This document shows, piece after piece, positions 1 through 8,211 of a stretch of DNA of 39,562 nucleotides. The position numbers and the translations under genes were made by a program. The notes beneath the pieces are model-generated. The model saw only the letters and a list, made by a program, of their open reading frames with translations. It was not told the origin of the DNA and did no database searches. Each line of letters starts with the position of its first letter. Position 1 is the first letter of the stretch. Source of the stretch: a virus; IMG/VR virus record IMGVR_UViG_3300044643_002859, positions 1 through 39,562 of that record; one strand, 5' to 3'.

Positions 1-1
1 T

Positions 2-277
2 CAAAGTAAAATCAACAAATCTAATTCTTTAAAAAATGAAAACGAACAGTTGAAAAGTGATAGTTTGTCTTTACACGATGAAATCGAAAGATTGAATCTT
101 CAAATAAATGATTTATATGAAAAAATAGAAATTCTTAAAAAAGATAAATTAAATTTACAAGTTGAAATTGAAAATCAATCTATGGATTTGAAATCCGAAA
201 ATATAGATCTTATTTCCGAAGTTGAATCTTTAAGGTCTAAAATTAGTGAAATAAATAGAATCATTATTACGAAATAA
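2..277 (+). CDS. C-terminal part of a coiled-coil protein (5' end outside window)
   Basis: The reading frame is open to the left edge, so this is the last 91 codons of a longer gene. A TTG at position 50 could be read as a start, but the same charged, heptad-like sequence continues upstream without a stop. The product is almost entirely Leu/Ile/Asn/Glu/Lys/Ser with hydrophobic residues spaced as in a coiled coil (for example LNLQINDLYEKIEILKK), and no catalytic motif is visible. It ends two bases before the convergent sulfotransferase gene. It could be a structural, tail-fibre-associated or scaffold-like protein; the fragment does not allow a choice. Confidence 0.7.
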   Translation, partial: QSKINKSNSLKNENEQLKSDSLSLHDEIERLNLQINDLYEKIEILKKDKLNLQVEIENQSMDLKSENIDLISEVESLRSKISEINRIIITK

Positions 278-279
278 TT

Positions 280-1005
280 TTAAATTGTAACCATATCGAC
301 AGTGTATTTGTTTTCTTTCATAAAGAATACAAATTCATCTCTTGTTTTTCCTTTTGGTATATCAAAAATAGTTAACTCTTTTTCACGATTTTTCCAAGAA
401 TTTATTTTATTGTTTTTTATTATTTTTGCATTAGATCTAAGGAAGTTAGCAAGTGAATCATATGGATAATCTTCAATTCTTATTTTTATTTTTTCAATTT
501 TACTTTTTTCGATCATCCTGTTCCAATCTATGATATACCTACAAGTTTTTTCAATTATGGTTTTTTCCATTTCAATATGTGGCATATGCCTGTAAACGAA
601 AGAATTCCAAGGCTTCTGACCTTCAGATTTAGGATCAAAAAATTTAGCATCTAGAAAAAAAGAACTTAAAACTTTTAAAGGATTGCGAACAACATGAATT
701 AATCTAGCATCAGAAAAACATGAATGATTCAGAAAAGGAGCAGCCAAGTAACTTGATTCCGCCATTATGTTATTTGCAGAAAACCAATTTTCTATGGGCT
801 TAGATCTCAGTAGGTCAAATCTAGAACAATGACTCGTCTCAATTGAAGCATTACCATTAATTCTTTTAAGTGCTATGTCTAGGCCATGGTTATCAAAAAT
901 GGCTTCATGACCGCAATTAATCCCAATTTCTGTGAAAAATCTAGCCATATAAACTGTTCCACAACGACCAGTTCCACTTATGATGTATTTTAAATTTATT
1001 TTCAT
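280..1005 (-). CDS. Sulfotransferase-like protein (PAPS-dependent family)
   Basis: 241 aa. The N-terminus holds a P-loop-like 5'-phosphosulfate motif (ISGTGRCGTVYMARFF, about residues 9-24). A later HVVRNPLKVLSSFF segment matches the 3'-phosphate-binding Arg/Ser region of sulfotransferases. Such enzymes move sulfate from PAPS to sugars, lipids or proteins; the acceptor cannot be read from the sequence. It is the last gene of a reverse-strand run that starts at 3093 and follows the TylF-like methyltransferase after 30 bases. A TATAAT box lies only 6 bases before its ATG (1012-1017), so a leaderless transcript is possible. Role in glycan or small-molecule sulfation is inferred from the neighbours. 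Confidence 0.75.
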   Translation of the reverse strand: MKINLKYIISGTGRCGTVYMARFFTEIGINCGHEAIFDNHGLDIALKRINGNASIETSHCSRFDLLRSKPIENWFSANNIMAESSYLAAPFLNHSCFSDARLIHVVRNPLKVLSSFFLDAKFFDPKSEGQKPWNSFVYRHMPHIEMEKTIIEKTCRYIIDWNRMIEKSKIEKIKIRIEDYPYDSLANFLRSNAKIIKNNKINSWKNREKELTIFDIPKGKTRDEFVFFMKENKYTVDMVTI

Positions 1006-1035
1006 GATATTATTATATCAATTTTCATCGATTTG

Positions 1036-1617
1036 TTAAATCAATTTTATATTTTTATTGGTAAGAACGCATTGATATTGAGATTGTTTAAATGAAAAAT
1101 TTTTGTTCTTTAGAAAAAATTCATAAATTGCTTTTTCAATGCCTTTAAAATGATAATCATCAAATAAAATTATACCATTATGAACAATGATTTTAGAAAA
1201 GCAATCTAATGTTGCTTTTGCCCCAGCATAAGTATCAGTATCACTGTGGACAAAAATAAATTTTTCTTTTTCTTCTTTGAAAGTAAAAGGGAAAATTCCT
1301 TTTTTATATATGACATTATCGGTTCCGAGGAAATCTTTCGTTTTTTCTATCGAACAATTAAAATCTCCATTTTTATGAAAATCTATATTAGAGTCTGAAA
1401 GAGCTACACCTTCAAAGGTATCGTAACAATAATGATTTTTATCTTCATGGAATAAATGTATTAATTTTGAAGTTTTTCCCTTGTATACTCCTACTTCTGC
1501 TGTGTTTCCATTTAAATTTTTAGTAGTTTTCAATTCATCGTAAAGATTTTTACTTTTCTCATAGCCCATCAAATTGTCTTCTTTAATGTAATCCCATAAT
1601 TCTTCAAAATTTTTCAT
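1036..1617 (-). CDS. TylF/MycF-like class I O-methyltransferase
   Basis: 193 aa. A SAM-binding motif I is visible at residues 40-50 (AEVGVYKGKTS), an acidic YDTFEG follows at 65-70, and the metal-binding acidic pair typical of macrocin-type sugar O-methyltransferases is present (FVHSDTDTY, 122-130; FDDY, 152-155). This family methylates sugar hydroxyls in antibiotics and surface glycans using SAM and a divalent metal. The length is slightly short for the family (usually near 220-250). The start overlaps the stop of the PaaK-like gene by four bases (ATGA), indicating translational coupling. The substrate is unknown; a surface or virion sugar is the likely target. Confidence 0.75.
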   Translation of the reverse strand: MKNFEELWDYIKEDNLMGYEKSKNLYDELKTTKNLNGNTAEVGVYKGKTSKLIHLFHEDKNHYCYDTFEGVALSDSNIDFHKNGDFNCSIEKTKDFLGTDNVIYKKGIFPFTFKEEKEKFIFVHSDTDTYAGAKATLDCFSKIIVHNGIILFDDYHFKGIEKAIYEFFLKNKNFSFKQSQYQCVLTNKNIKLI

Positions 1618-2648
1618 TTGTCCGCCAAAGAAATAAACTCCTCATGTTTATAGTTTGGAAAAGAATAAACATATTTAATAGTTATATTTATTGGCGATTG
1701 TAACCATTCTAAAATTAAATCCTTTAATTCTTTTTCTTTTTCTTCAAGTGGCTCACATATGATTTGCAATTCCAATTGATCAATCGATGTTTGAATTGCT
1801 TTGTATTTTTTTATACCAAATCTACTATGGTAGTCTCTACTTCCAATTAATGGCCATTTTTTATCTCCATTTGGAAGCACAAACATATTTCTTACCCTTC
1901 CATTTATTTTTGTAATGGTTTGTAATGTTCTTCCACAAGTGCATTCTCCAAGCTCTATATGATCGCCATTTTTATATCTTCTAATGTAAGGGTTTGTCAT
2001 GGTACTTATAATCATGCTACCATCAGTATCGACTTCAACCATTTGATTTTCCATGACATGATAATTGTTTTTGTTATCAGGACATTGTATCGCTATAGTT
2101 CCACACTCTTCGGATGAAAACATAGTTCCGCCTAATTCTCCTGTGCCTTTTACATCAATTAGATTTGTTACTTTTGATAAATCGATTTGTTTTAAAATAG
2201 ATGGATAACAGTGAATGTAATGTGGATTTTTTTCTTCCAACCAAGATTGAATTACACTTATAGGTGCGAAATTCATTTTGTATGTCATGCCTTGTATCGG
2301 TGCTATGAATTTTGGTAATCCCCAAGTTTCTAAATCTTCCACTTTATTGTCGCCTCTAATTATTGCGACATTTTTTGTGAAATCCCACTTACGCCAAAGA
2401 AATTCTCTTACTGTAGTTGCCATATACCAGATGTAATCTTCATATGTTTTTTCTACCGATACTGGTTCTCCTGTAGATCCAGATGTGCTGCATGTAAATA
2501 GATGTTTTTTCATTTCTACTTTTCGAAGACATTCTTTACTCATGATTGGAAATTTAGAAATGATGTTGAAGTTTGGCTTATATGACCATTGACCTATTTC
2601 GAATTTTTCTAAGGTTACTTTAAGATCAGATTCTTCCATTTGATTCAT
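1614..2648 (-). CDS. PaaK/CapK-like adenylate-forming enzyme
   Basis: 344 aa. It carries the AMP-binding P-loop TSGSTGEPVSV (residues 55-65). Downstream are the GTGELGGTMFSSEECG stretch, the MTNPYIRRYKNGD segment and a CTCGR...INGRVRN region typical of phenylacetate-CoA-ligase-like proteins and of CapK from capsule loci. These enzymes activate a carboxylic acid as an acyl adenylate. At 344 aa it is shorter than PaaK itself (about 430), like the CapK-type relatives. It overlaps the upstream methyltransferase-like gene by 23 bases and the downstream TylF-like gene by four, so the three are one transcription unit. Whether it loads an acyl group onto a sugar or carrier is not visible. Confidence 0.72.
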   Translation of the reverse strand: MNQMEESDLKVTLEKFEIGQWSYKPNFNIISKFPIMSKECLRKVEMKKHLFTCSTSGSTGEPVSVEKTYEDYIWYMATTVREFLWRKWDFTKNVAIIRGDNKVEDLETWGLPKFIAPIQGMTYKMNFAPISVIQSWLEEKNPHYIHCYPSILKQIDLSKVTNLIDVKGTGELGGTMFSSEECGTIAIQCPDNKNNYHVMENQMVEVDTDGSMIISTMTNPYIRRYKNGDHIELGECTCGRTLQTITKINGRVRNMFVLPNGDKKWPLIGSRDYHSRFGIKKYKAIQTSIDQLELQIICEPLEEKEKELKDLILEWLQSPINITIKYVYSFPNYKHEEFISLADK

Positions 2649-3093
2649 TTTTAAAATTCCATATAAAAAAGTTGTAATCTTGATGTTTTAAGATTTTACT
2701 TGGTTTCAATGCGAAGTCGTTTTCTGTTGGGAAATAATTTGCGATTTTCATATTTGGCAATTTCTTATTGAAAGATCTAACAATTAAAGCCTCAGTATAT
2801 CTTTGAGACATTTTAATGATTTTTTCTGTCAAATCTTTAGTAAAGTTCAAAACTCCATCGCCAATCATATTGTTGTAGAAATTATCATTATCGACCCAAT
2901 CTTTGACAATTACAGTAGGTGCTTCATACCAAGGATCTATGTCCATCTGAAAGTCGCTCAATGGTAACAATTTATGAGTGCATCCAAGTAAAAGTGTAGT
3001 TCCTTTTTTTCTATTGTCTTTATATGTATTTACATCCTCGTAAGATGGCGAGTATGGATGCAACAATTCAATTGACCAATAATTTTTATTCAT
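2626..3093 (-). CDS. Small SAM-dependent methyltransferase-like protein
   Basis: 155 aa from the chosen ATG at 3093. The frame is open further upstream (to 3228), but that would run across the oppositely directed gene at 3168, so the internal start is preferred; no clear Shine-Dalgarno site decides it. A degenerate motif I (TLLLGCTHKLLPL, 33-45), an acidic DIDPWY (51-56) and the strand MIGDGVLNF (76-84) follow the order of a Rossmann-like methyltransferase that has lost its first helices. It is the first gene of the reverse-strand operon with the adenylating enzyme and TylF-like enzyme. It could also be a catalytically inactive partner. Confidence 0.55.
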   Translation of the reverse strand: MNKNYWSIELLHPYSPSYEDVNTYKDNRKKGTTLLLGCTHKLLPLSDFQMDIDPWYEAPTVIVKDWVDNDNFYNNMIGDGVLNFTKDLTEKIIKMSQRYTEALIVRSFNKKLPNMKIANYFPTENDFALKPSKILKHQDYNFFIWNFKNESNGRI

Positions 3094-3167
3094 ATTCAAT
3101 AATTTAGCGTCAAACGATTTAAATCTTTTGTTAAAAATATTATATATATTTAAACGAGGATAACATA

Positions 3168-3473
3168 ATGAAAACTTTTTATCAGTATCTTGAAGGATTG
3201 TTTGACTTTGCACCACATGTGAACCCAATTAGGGCTATGGATGATGAATTTATCAACAAAACTATAGCACAATTTAAAAATGTGCCAGTAACTATTTTGC
3301 AGGATTATGTCCAAGCTAAATTGAAAAACGATAAAGTCAAAATAGAAAAATTAACAATTCCATTAATGCTTGCTTGCAAATCTTTGCCTTTATATCGACA
3401 AATAAATAGTTATATTGATATTGAATTGAAAAAAAGAAGAGAAGAAAGTCATGCTGCTTGGAATAGCAAATAA
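3168..3473 (+). CDS. Small putative capsid-cargo protein
   Basis: 101 aa with a good Shine-Dalgarno site (GAGG eight bases before ATG) and an AT-rich TATATAT stretch further upstream. The first residues, MKTFYQYLEGLF, match the tag shared by about twenty proteins in this window; YLE would be the protease-type tripeptide. The rest is a mostly helical, charged sequence (TIAQFKNVPVTILQDYVQAK) with no recognised domain. It is the leftmost tagged gene, separated from the main cargo block by the glycan genes. Packaging into the head is an inference from the tag; function unknown. Confidence 0.6.
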   Translation: MKTFYQYLEGLFDFAPHVNPIRAMDDEFINKTIAQFKNVPVTILQDYVQAKLKNDKVKIEKLTIPLMLACKSLPLYRQINSYIDIELKKRREESHAAWNSK

Positions 3474-3479
3474 TTAACA

Positions 3480-3508
3480 TTGACATAATGTTACAATAAA
3501 ATTACAAT
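3480..3508 (+). promoter_or_regulatory. Sigma70-type promoter
   Basis: A consensus -35 TTGACA (3480-3485) is followed after exactly 17 bases by TACAAT (3503-3508), a near-consensus -10. It lies in the short gap before the 85-aa gene at 3552 and points toward it. The match suggests transcription by unmodified host RNA polymerase, as for an early gene. Confidence 0.7.
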
Positions 3509-3551
3509 TATTTTTTGAAAATCAATCAATTTATGAAAAGCATAAGGTTTC

Positions 3552-3809
3552 ATGAGTAACAAGAAAAGTGTATATGTGTTGGCCATCCAAAAGAATAACG
3601 AAGTATCTGTTCTTGGTTGTTTTTATTCCTTGGAAGTTTTAGTAACTCATTTCATAAAATTTTGCAAAAGTAAATTTAACAGGATTCCAGATGCTGCTAT
3701 GTGCAAAAAAGTTGTTCAAATGCAAGCTTCTGAAGAGTGGCATCCTCTTGGTCATGGATATGAAGAAAAAATGAAAATTTTCTATTCTGTTCTTTATATT
3801 TCCGAATGA
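3552..3809 (+). CDS. Small hypothetical protein under an early-type promoter
   Basis: 85 aa, unrecognised. It sits alone behind a strong sigma70-type promoter (3480-3508) with a weak AAGG ribosome site. The sequence has an N-terminal strand-like segment (VYVLAIQKNNEVSVLGCFY), a basic middle with two cysteines (HFIKFCKSKF, AAMCKK) and an HPLGHGYEEK turn, suggesting a small folded globular protein. It lacks the capsid-targeting start of its neighbour. Its own promoter and small size fit an early host-interaction protein, but nothing in the sequence names a target. Confidence 0.55.
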   Translation: MSNKKSVYVLAIQKNNEVSVLGCFYSLEVLVTHFIKFCKSKFNRIPDAAMCKKVVQMQASEEWHPLGHGYEEKMKIFYSVLYISE

Positions 3810-3829
3810 ATGTTCAACGCAAAAAAATC

Positions 3830-4501
3830 TTATCTGTAATTATTTTTTTTTAAGATTACACAATCTTTTCCAACAATACATTCCTTTTCACAATATTGCA
3901 ATAAATAATTTAAACCTTTTTCTGTTGATATATTTTTTCCGTTTTCACTCCAAGATGTATCATCAAAGAATATGTATCCACCTTTTTTAACCTTTGGAAA
4001 ATAACTTACAGAGTCTTGATAGGCAAGTTTTTCGCAGTGATTTCCATCAATGTGTAAAATATCAATAGATTCATCTTTAAATTCATTTATTACATTTTCT
4101 GATTTATCTCTATAGATTTTACAAAATGAATCCACTTTATAAAATTTTAATTGGCTAGTAAAATTTTTATAAATTTCATCTAGATTTATTTTTGACCACC
4201 ATTCTTTATTCTCATCTTTTTCCATGTCTTCTAATGCAGCATCATGTGTCCAAGGATCGATACCAACTACGATTCCATCATTATTATCTTTCATCGCAAG
4301 AGCTTGTGGAATTAAAGACGAACCTCCAAAAACTCCAATTTCTACACATAATTTTGCCTTAGATTCTGTAATGATATCGTAAAATTTTTGTGCCTTATCT
4401 TCATCGCACCAACCAAGAATTTTTTTGTGTTCATTTTTAATAAATTCAGAAAATGTCATTGTTGCTTGATTTACCAAATTTTTATAAATTTGGAAGGACA
4501 T
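3830..4501 (-). CDS. Class I SAM methyltransferase (Methyltransf_24-like)
   Basis: 223 aa. Motif I is VEIGVFGGSSL (53-63). GIDPW (80-84) is the usual acidic loop of the family, and ILHIDGNHCEKLAYQDSVS (148-166) with KKGGYIFFDD (172-181) gives the conserved acidic/His pair and post-motif strand. Members of this family are often found beside glycosyltransferases, where they methylate sugars. It is divergent from the glycosyltransferase at 4602 and has the same family signature as the methyltransferase at 5698. The ribosome site is poor (AAAGG directly abutting ATG). The substrate is not visible. Confidence 0.75.
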   Translation of the reverse strand: MSFQIYKNLVNQATMTFSEFIKNEHKKILGWCDEDKAQKFYDIITESKAKLCVEIGVFGGSSLIPQALAMKDNNDGIVVGIDPWTHDAALEDMEKDENKEWWSKINLDEIYKNFTSQLKFYKVDSFCKIYRDKSENVINEFKDESIDILHIDGNHCEKLAYQDSVSYFPKVKKGGYIFFDDTSWSENGKNISTEKGLNYLLQYCEKECIVGKDCVILKKNNYR

Positions 4502-4601
4502 CCTTTATTGCCCAATTAAGAATTAGTTATCATTATTGTATCATATTTTTTTGTTTTTTAAAAATTATATTTTTTTGATTAGCCTACATAAATAAGTTAT
4601 T

Positions 4602-5708
4602 ATGACAAATCTTACAGTAGGAATGACACCATCTTTCTTCTTTGAAGGAGATTATCTTTTTAAAGCACAATTGAAATGCTTGTCTGAACAAAATTATAAA
4701 GATTTTGATGTTTATGCTATAGACCCTCACTACTCTAAAAGAAAAGATCTTATTCCGCAATATGCAAATCATTATAAATTAAACATCATTCATGTTCCTT
4801 ACAAACCTAATTTGAATATAGCTAAAAGATTAGACTGTGCAATATTTAATGCTCCATATGTGTATTCGGAATCAAATAGAATAGTAAGATTGTCTTGCTG
4901 GAGATTTGTAACACCAGACTTCACAAAAATTTGTGCCGAATCAACCACTAATTGCGATTTTTATTTTCACAATTGCGAACCTAAGAGCGTATTGGATGCT
5001 CACCCACAAACGGGTCATTCTATTTCCATTTGGGATATGAATAGCGATAATGTTAATTGGAATTCTATTCCAAAGATAAATGAATCTGGATGCTCTTGGA
5101 CAGAACATAGCGAAATTAATGAATCAGCGAAATTAATGCCACTTAATTGTTATGGCAATTATATGATTTTTAGAAATGAATGGTTGGAAATTAATGGTTG
5201 TGATGAAGTATTTACAAATAATGAGCATTGGGAAGATCAGGATTTTTGCTTAAGGGCAAGAAAATTTGGGTCTACTTGTGCAAGATTTTCTAAAAAAATG
5301 TTTAGATTGCATCATTATTACGGATCACATTCTGGTAGATCTAATATTGTTCCTGATCATGTATTTAAAAAGCCATGTGAGGCTTGCGATAAAGCACAAT
5401 ATACTTATGAGCCAAATAGATTTGATATAAAAAATAGAATAGAAAAAGGAGAAATAGAAATTTTTGAGGAAGATCAAATCTGGATCTGCAAAAAATGTCA
5501 TTTGTCTTCTTTCATTTGGCACAATGATTTTTCTGAATCATATGATTTTATTCGAAATAAAAGTTCTTATAAATCAACTATTATACCTAAATATAAAATA
5601 GGCAGGAATTTACAAATATTAGCAGAAGATATGAAAGGCAAAACAATTCAAGAAAAAGTAGATATTTATAACGATTCTTGGACAAACGGGAGATATTATG
5701 TTAAGTGA
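4602..5708 (+). CDS. GT2-like glycosyltransferase with C-terminal zinc-ribbon-like cysteines
   Basis: 368 aa. The N-terminal part has the GT-A layout of family 2 enzymes: an early strand, then LKCLSEQNYKDFDVYAIDP, then a segment around NAPYVYSESNRIVRLSCWRF where the nucleotide-sugar acidic motif would lie, though no clean DxD is seen. A later NNEHWEDQDFCLRARKFG matches the ED-type acceptor/catalytic region. C259/C262 and C296/C299 form two CxxC knuckles, so a zinc-binding insert follows the catalytic part. A CATAAATA box stands 7 bases before the ATG. The gene overlaps the following methyltransferase by 11 bases, implying coupled modification of one glycan. Donor and acceptor are unknown. Confidence 0.7.
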   Translation: MTNLTVGMTPSFFFEGDYLFKAQLKCLSEQNYKDFDVYAIDPHYSKRKDLIPQYANHYKLNIIHVPYKPNLNIAKRLDCAIFNAPYVYSESNRIVRLSCWRFVTPDFTKICAESTTNCDFYFHNCEPKSVLDAHPQTGHSISIWDMNSDNVNWNSIPKINESGCSWTEHSEINESAKLMPLNCYGNYMIFRNEWLEINGCDEVFTNNEHWEDQDFCLRARKFGSTCARFSKKMFRLHHYYGSHSGRSNIVPDHVFKKPCEACDKAQYTYEPNRFDIKNRIEKGEIEIFEEDQIWICKKCHLSSFIWHNDFSESYDFIRNKSSYKSTIIPKYKIGRNLQILAEDMKGKTIQEKVDIYNDSWTNGRYYVK

Positions 5709-6297
5709 AAATTTTAAAAATAGAGTAGAACTACTTGAGTATATCGATAAAAAATTTCCAAATGGGATTGGAGTAGAAATTGGCGTTGCAGCAGGTCACT
5801 TTACAAAGCAAATTGTTGATTCTTGGAAAACATGTCAAAAGTTATTTGCAATTGATTTTTGGGAAAATCAAAGTGAAGGATACAATGACCCATGTAATTT
5901 ATCGAACGAAGTTCAAATTACAAGATATCACCAAGTTTTAAAAGATTTTAAGAATCACAAACATGTTTCATTTTTAAAAATGTGGTCAAATGTTGCTGTA
6001 AATCAGTTTTATGACAACCATATTGATTTTATTTATTTAGATGCAAATCACAGTTATCAAGGTTGTCTCAACGATTTAAACATTTGGTATCCTAAGATTA
6101 AGAAGGGTGGAATTTTTGCTGGTCATGACTATGCCTCTGGACCTGATGAAAGCTATAATGTAAAAAGATCCGTAGATGAATTTACTGCATCAAAGGGAAT
6201 AAAATTATTTCATACTTCGGATGATAACTCACCAAAAAGAGCCGTTTATGGTTCTGGATGGGAAGGTTATAGCTTTTACTTTGAAAAACCAGACTAA
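5698..6297 (+). CDS. Class I SAM methyltransferase (Methyltransf_24-like)
   Basis: 199 aa, starting inside the end of the glycosyltransferase gene (11-base overlap). Motif I is VEIGVAAGHFT (26-36), the acidic loop is AIDFW (51-55), and FIYLDANHSYQGCLNDLNIW (111-130) followed by KKGGIFAGHDY (135-145) gives the conserved D-x-N-H and His-Asp pair. It is the same family as the enzyme at 3830 but only distantly similar, so the two probably methylate different positions or sugars. The overlap with the glycosyltransferase suggests that the pair acts on the same product. Confidence 0.78.
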   Translation: MLSENFKNRVELLEYIDKKFPNGIGVEIGVAAGHFTKQIVDSWKTCQKLFAIDFWENQSEGYNDPCNLSNEVQITRYHQVLKDFKNHKHVSFLKMWSNVAVNQFYDNHIDFIYLDANHSYQGCLNDLNIWYPKIKKGGIFAGHDYASGPDESYNVKRSVDEFTASKGIKLFHTSDDNSPKRAVYGSGWEGYSFYFEKPD

Positions 6298-6308
6298 AAA
6301 TTTTTGAT

Positions 6309-7409
6309 TTATTTGTCGTTTACCTTAACCATCATGCTCATGACATCATCTAAGGATGATTCAAGTATTTTTACACAAGAATCATTGTCGCCATAACTTA
6401 TAATGACTTTGTTATCTTTAAGGATCATTCCAATTGGAAATGTACACAGTATAAGACCAGATTTTCTATAATGAGGTTCTGTAGCATCTTCTGCTTTTAA
6501 ATATGTTTTTTCAGACATATGCGTCACTACAAATGGTGGCTTGCCTTCAAAAATATAAAAACCATTATCATAATAATGTAAATTTTTGTTTCTTGCAACT
6601 GTGTGAAATGTTGTCAAATAATTGCCATCTGGCAAGATAACTGCATTTGTATTACCTCTCAATTCAGTCTGCATAAACCATTTATTTTTAAATGATGTTA
6701 CATATTTTTTTTCTGATTTTATGATGCTTCCTGTGTGGACTTCATAAATCTCATGTGGATGTATGTTTGCAATAAAGTATAATTTTTTTTCATGAACAAA
6801 AGGCATCCAATTTTTTTGCCTTCTTACAATTTCTTTTGGGCTTATCCTAATTGTTTCAGCTTCAAAAATTTCAGTATCTGATTTACTTAGATCCATTATA
6901 ATTGTTCCTGCAATACTTTCAGCATTACAATTGTCAAATTTCATTGAATAAGACATTAGAACTTTATTATCAGGAGTTCTAATTATTCTTGGATCGGTAA
7001 CACCATACATTTTAAATTTATAATAAAAATTGTTTATAACTTTATATTCATAATTTAAAAAACAAGCTACGAATTCATATTCATTTGATCTATAAACGCA
7101 TAATATTTTATTGCCTAAATCTAATATTCCCGCATTAAAGCTACCAGCTTCTGGCAAATCAAGCCTTACCATTTTAGATGGTATGGTTGTTAAGAATTGA
7201 ATTTCTTTTTCTCTTTTGAAATTCTGATTTTGTGATTCTAAATTTGTAAAAATAGATTTTTTATTTCTTACATTATTATGAATTTCTATTTTTTTATTTT
7301 TCTGAAATATCTTTGCATTTTCTGGGATTATACGAAGATATGGATTATTAGCTTTTTTCGCTAATGCCTCTTGTATTTTTACTTGATTTTTTAAATTTTT
7401 ATGACGCAT
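6309..7409 (-). CDS. GH130-like five-bladed propeller protein
   Basis: 366 aa. After a basic, low-complexity N-terminus (about residues 1-75) comes a beta-rich body with blade-like repeats. Typical pieces are EAGSFNAGILDLGNKILCVYR, YGVTDPRIIRTPDNKVLMSY, RRQKNWMPFVHEKKLYFI, TNAVILPDGNYLTTFHT and a final VIISYGDNDSCVKILE. This order resembles mannoside phosphorylases and related glycosidases (GH130 and neighbours), where the KNWMPF-type strand and the closing SYG-D segment are conserved. Catalytic Asp assignment is uncertain. It converges with the methyltransferase at 5698 and closes the glycan block, so cutting or rearranging a mannose-type glycan is a reasonable guess. Confidence 0.5.
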   Translation of the reverse strand: MRHKNLKNQVKIQEALAKKANNPYLRIIPENAKIFQKNKKIEIHNNVRNKKSIFTNLESQNQNFKREKEIQFLTTIPSKMVRLDLPEAGSFNAGILDLGNKILCVYRSNEYEFVACFLNYEYKVINNFYYKFKMYGVTDPRIIRTPDNKVLMSYSMKFDNCNAESIAGTIIMDLSKSDTEIFEAETIRISPKEIVRRQKNWMPFVHEKKLYFIANIHPHEIYEVHTGSIIKSEKKYVTSFKNKWFMQTELRGNTNAVILPDGNYLTTFHTVARNKNLHYYDNGFYIFEGKPPFVVTHMSEKTYLKAEDATEPHYRKSGLILCTFPIGMILKDNKVIISYGDNDSCVKILESSLDDVMSMMVKVNDK

Positions 7410-7423
7410 TTAGTTCACTGATT

Positions 7424-7786
7424 TTAATATTGTTTTTTTTGCAAGGATTGATTAATTTTTTGATTTTCTTTTACCCTTTTTAAATGATTTTCACAATCTT
7501 CTATTACAAAAGGGTTATAAAGTGACCAGTTGTGCGAATGGCCAAAAACAAAATGACATGTTGCACACAAAGTACATAGATTATCTTCAATAAGCTCTTT
7601 ACTTTCATCAATATGAACCGGAATCTTATGGTGTACATGAAGTGAACTTTTTTTTCCACAAGCTATACAACTATCATTTTCTGTCAGCCATTTTTTTCTA
7701 CGACCATTCCACCTACCGGATCTAAGATCGAATAGATTTCTGATACTAGACCTAAGTCCGAATAGATTTTTGATAAATGATATCAT
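7424..7786 (-). CDS. HNH endonuclease
   Basis: 120 aa. A CxxC (C40, C43) precedes the HNH core: LHVHHKIPVH (49-58) contributes the first His residues, N69 is the central Asn, and CTLCATCHFVFGH (71-83) gives the second zinc knuckle and last His. Such small free-standing HNH enzymes are common in phage genomes as homing endonucleases or packaging-associated nicking enzymes; no terminase lies nearby, so homing is more likely. The first 25 residues contain an internal duplication (NLFGLRSSI / NLFDLRSGR), visible as two 24-25-bp direct repeats near the gene start. No Shine-Dalgarno site is evident. Confidence 0.8.
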   Translation of the reverse strand: MISFIKNLFGLRSSIRNLFDLRSGRWNGRRKKWLTENDSCIACGKKSSLHVHHKIPVHIDESKELIEDNLCTLCATCHFVFGHSHNWSLYNPFVIEDCENHLKRVKENQKINQSLQKKQY

Positions 7787-7794
7787 CGTTGAGG

Positions 7795-8199
7795 TTATTG
7801 TCCTTTAAATTCTTGACCTTCTTCTGCTGATTCTTCTTCTGGAACTTCTTGAAAAGCTGCTTTAATTTCTTTCATAAGCATAGTTCTTGCACTTGAATCT
7901 TGAATTCCTTCATCATCTACCATTGCTTTGTGTAATGAGTTTATCAAGGTTTTTGCCAAGTTTTTTAAATTTGCTCTAGTTAAATCAGTTTTATCTAATC
8001 CATCTAAAAATATTTTTAACTTTCTGTCTAAACCATGACCTATTTTCATTTCATCTTCTGGTGATTGTGATGGTGATGGTGCTGGTGCGTCCATATCTTC
8101 GTACAAATTAGGATTTTTGCTTACATTTCCAAGTTGATCCATCACACTTGCCCACCATGTCGCTTCACTGATAGGTTTTTGATTAAAATATTGACTCAT
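7795..8199 (-). CDS. Small acidic protein with the 'WW' N-terminal tag
   Basis: 134 aa with a strong ribosome site (AAGGA). The start MSQYFNQKPISEATWW matches the start of the 522-aa protein at 21297 (MSHYTNQRIITEQEWW) at most positions, although the rest of the two proteins is unrelated. The shared part contains an IxE tripeptide (ISE/ITE), so it may be a second version of the capsid-targeting signal. After a Pro/Ser-rich linker (PAPSPSQSPED) there is a helical region and a Glu-rich tail. It follows the tagged gene at 9384 in the same operon. No enzymatic motif seen. Confidence 0.6.
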   Translation of the reverse strand: MSQYFNQKPISEATWWASVMDQLGNVSKNPNLYEDMDAPAPSPSQSPEDEMKIGHGLDRKLKIFLDGLDKTDLTRANLKNLAKTLINSLHKAMVDDEGIQDSSARTMLMKEIKAAFQEVPEEESAEEGQEFKGQ

Positions 8200-8211
8200 G
8201 ACTTTTCCTTT

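Noticed and set aside
2626-3228. Longer methyltransferase-like protein starting at 3228
   Set aside because: The extra 45 residues overlap the opposite tagged gene with its good ribosome site and do not resemble a methyltransferase start.
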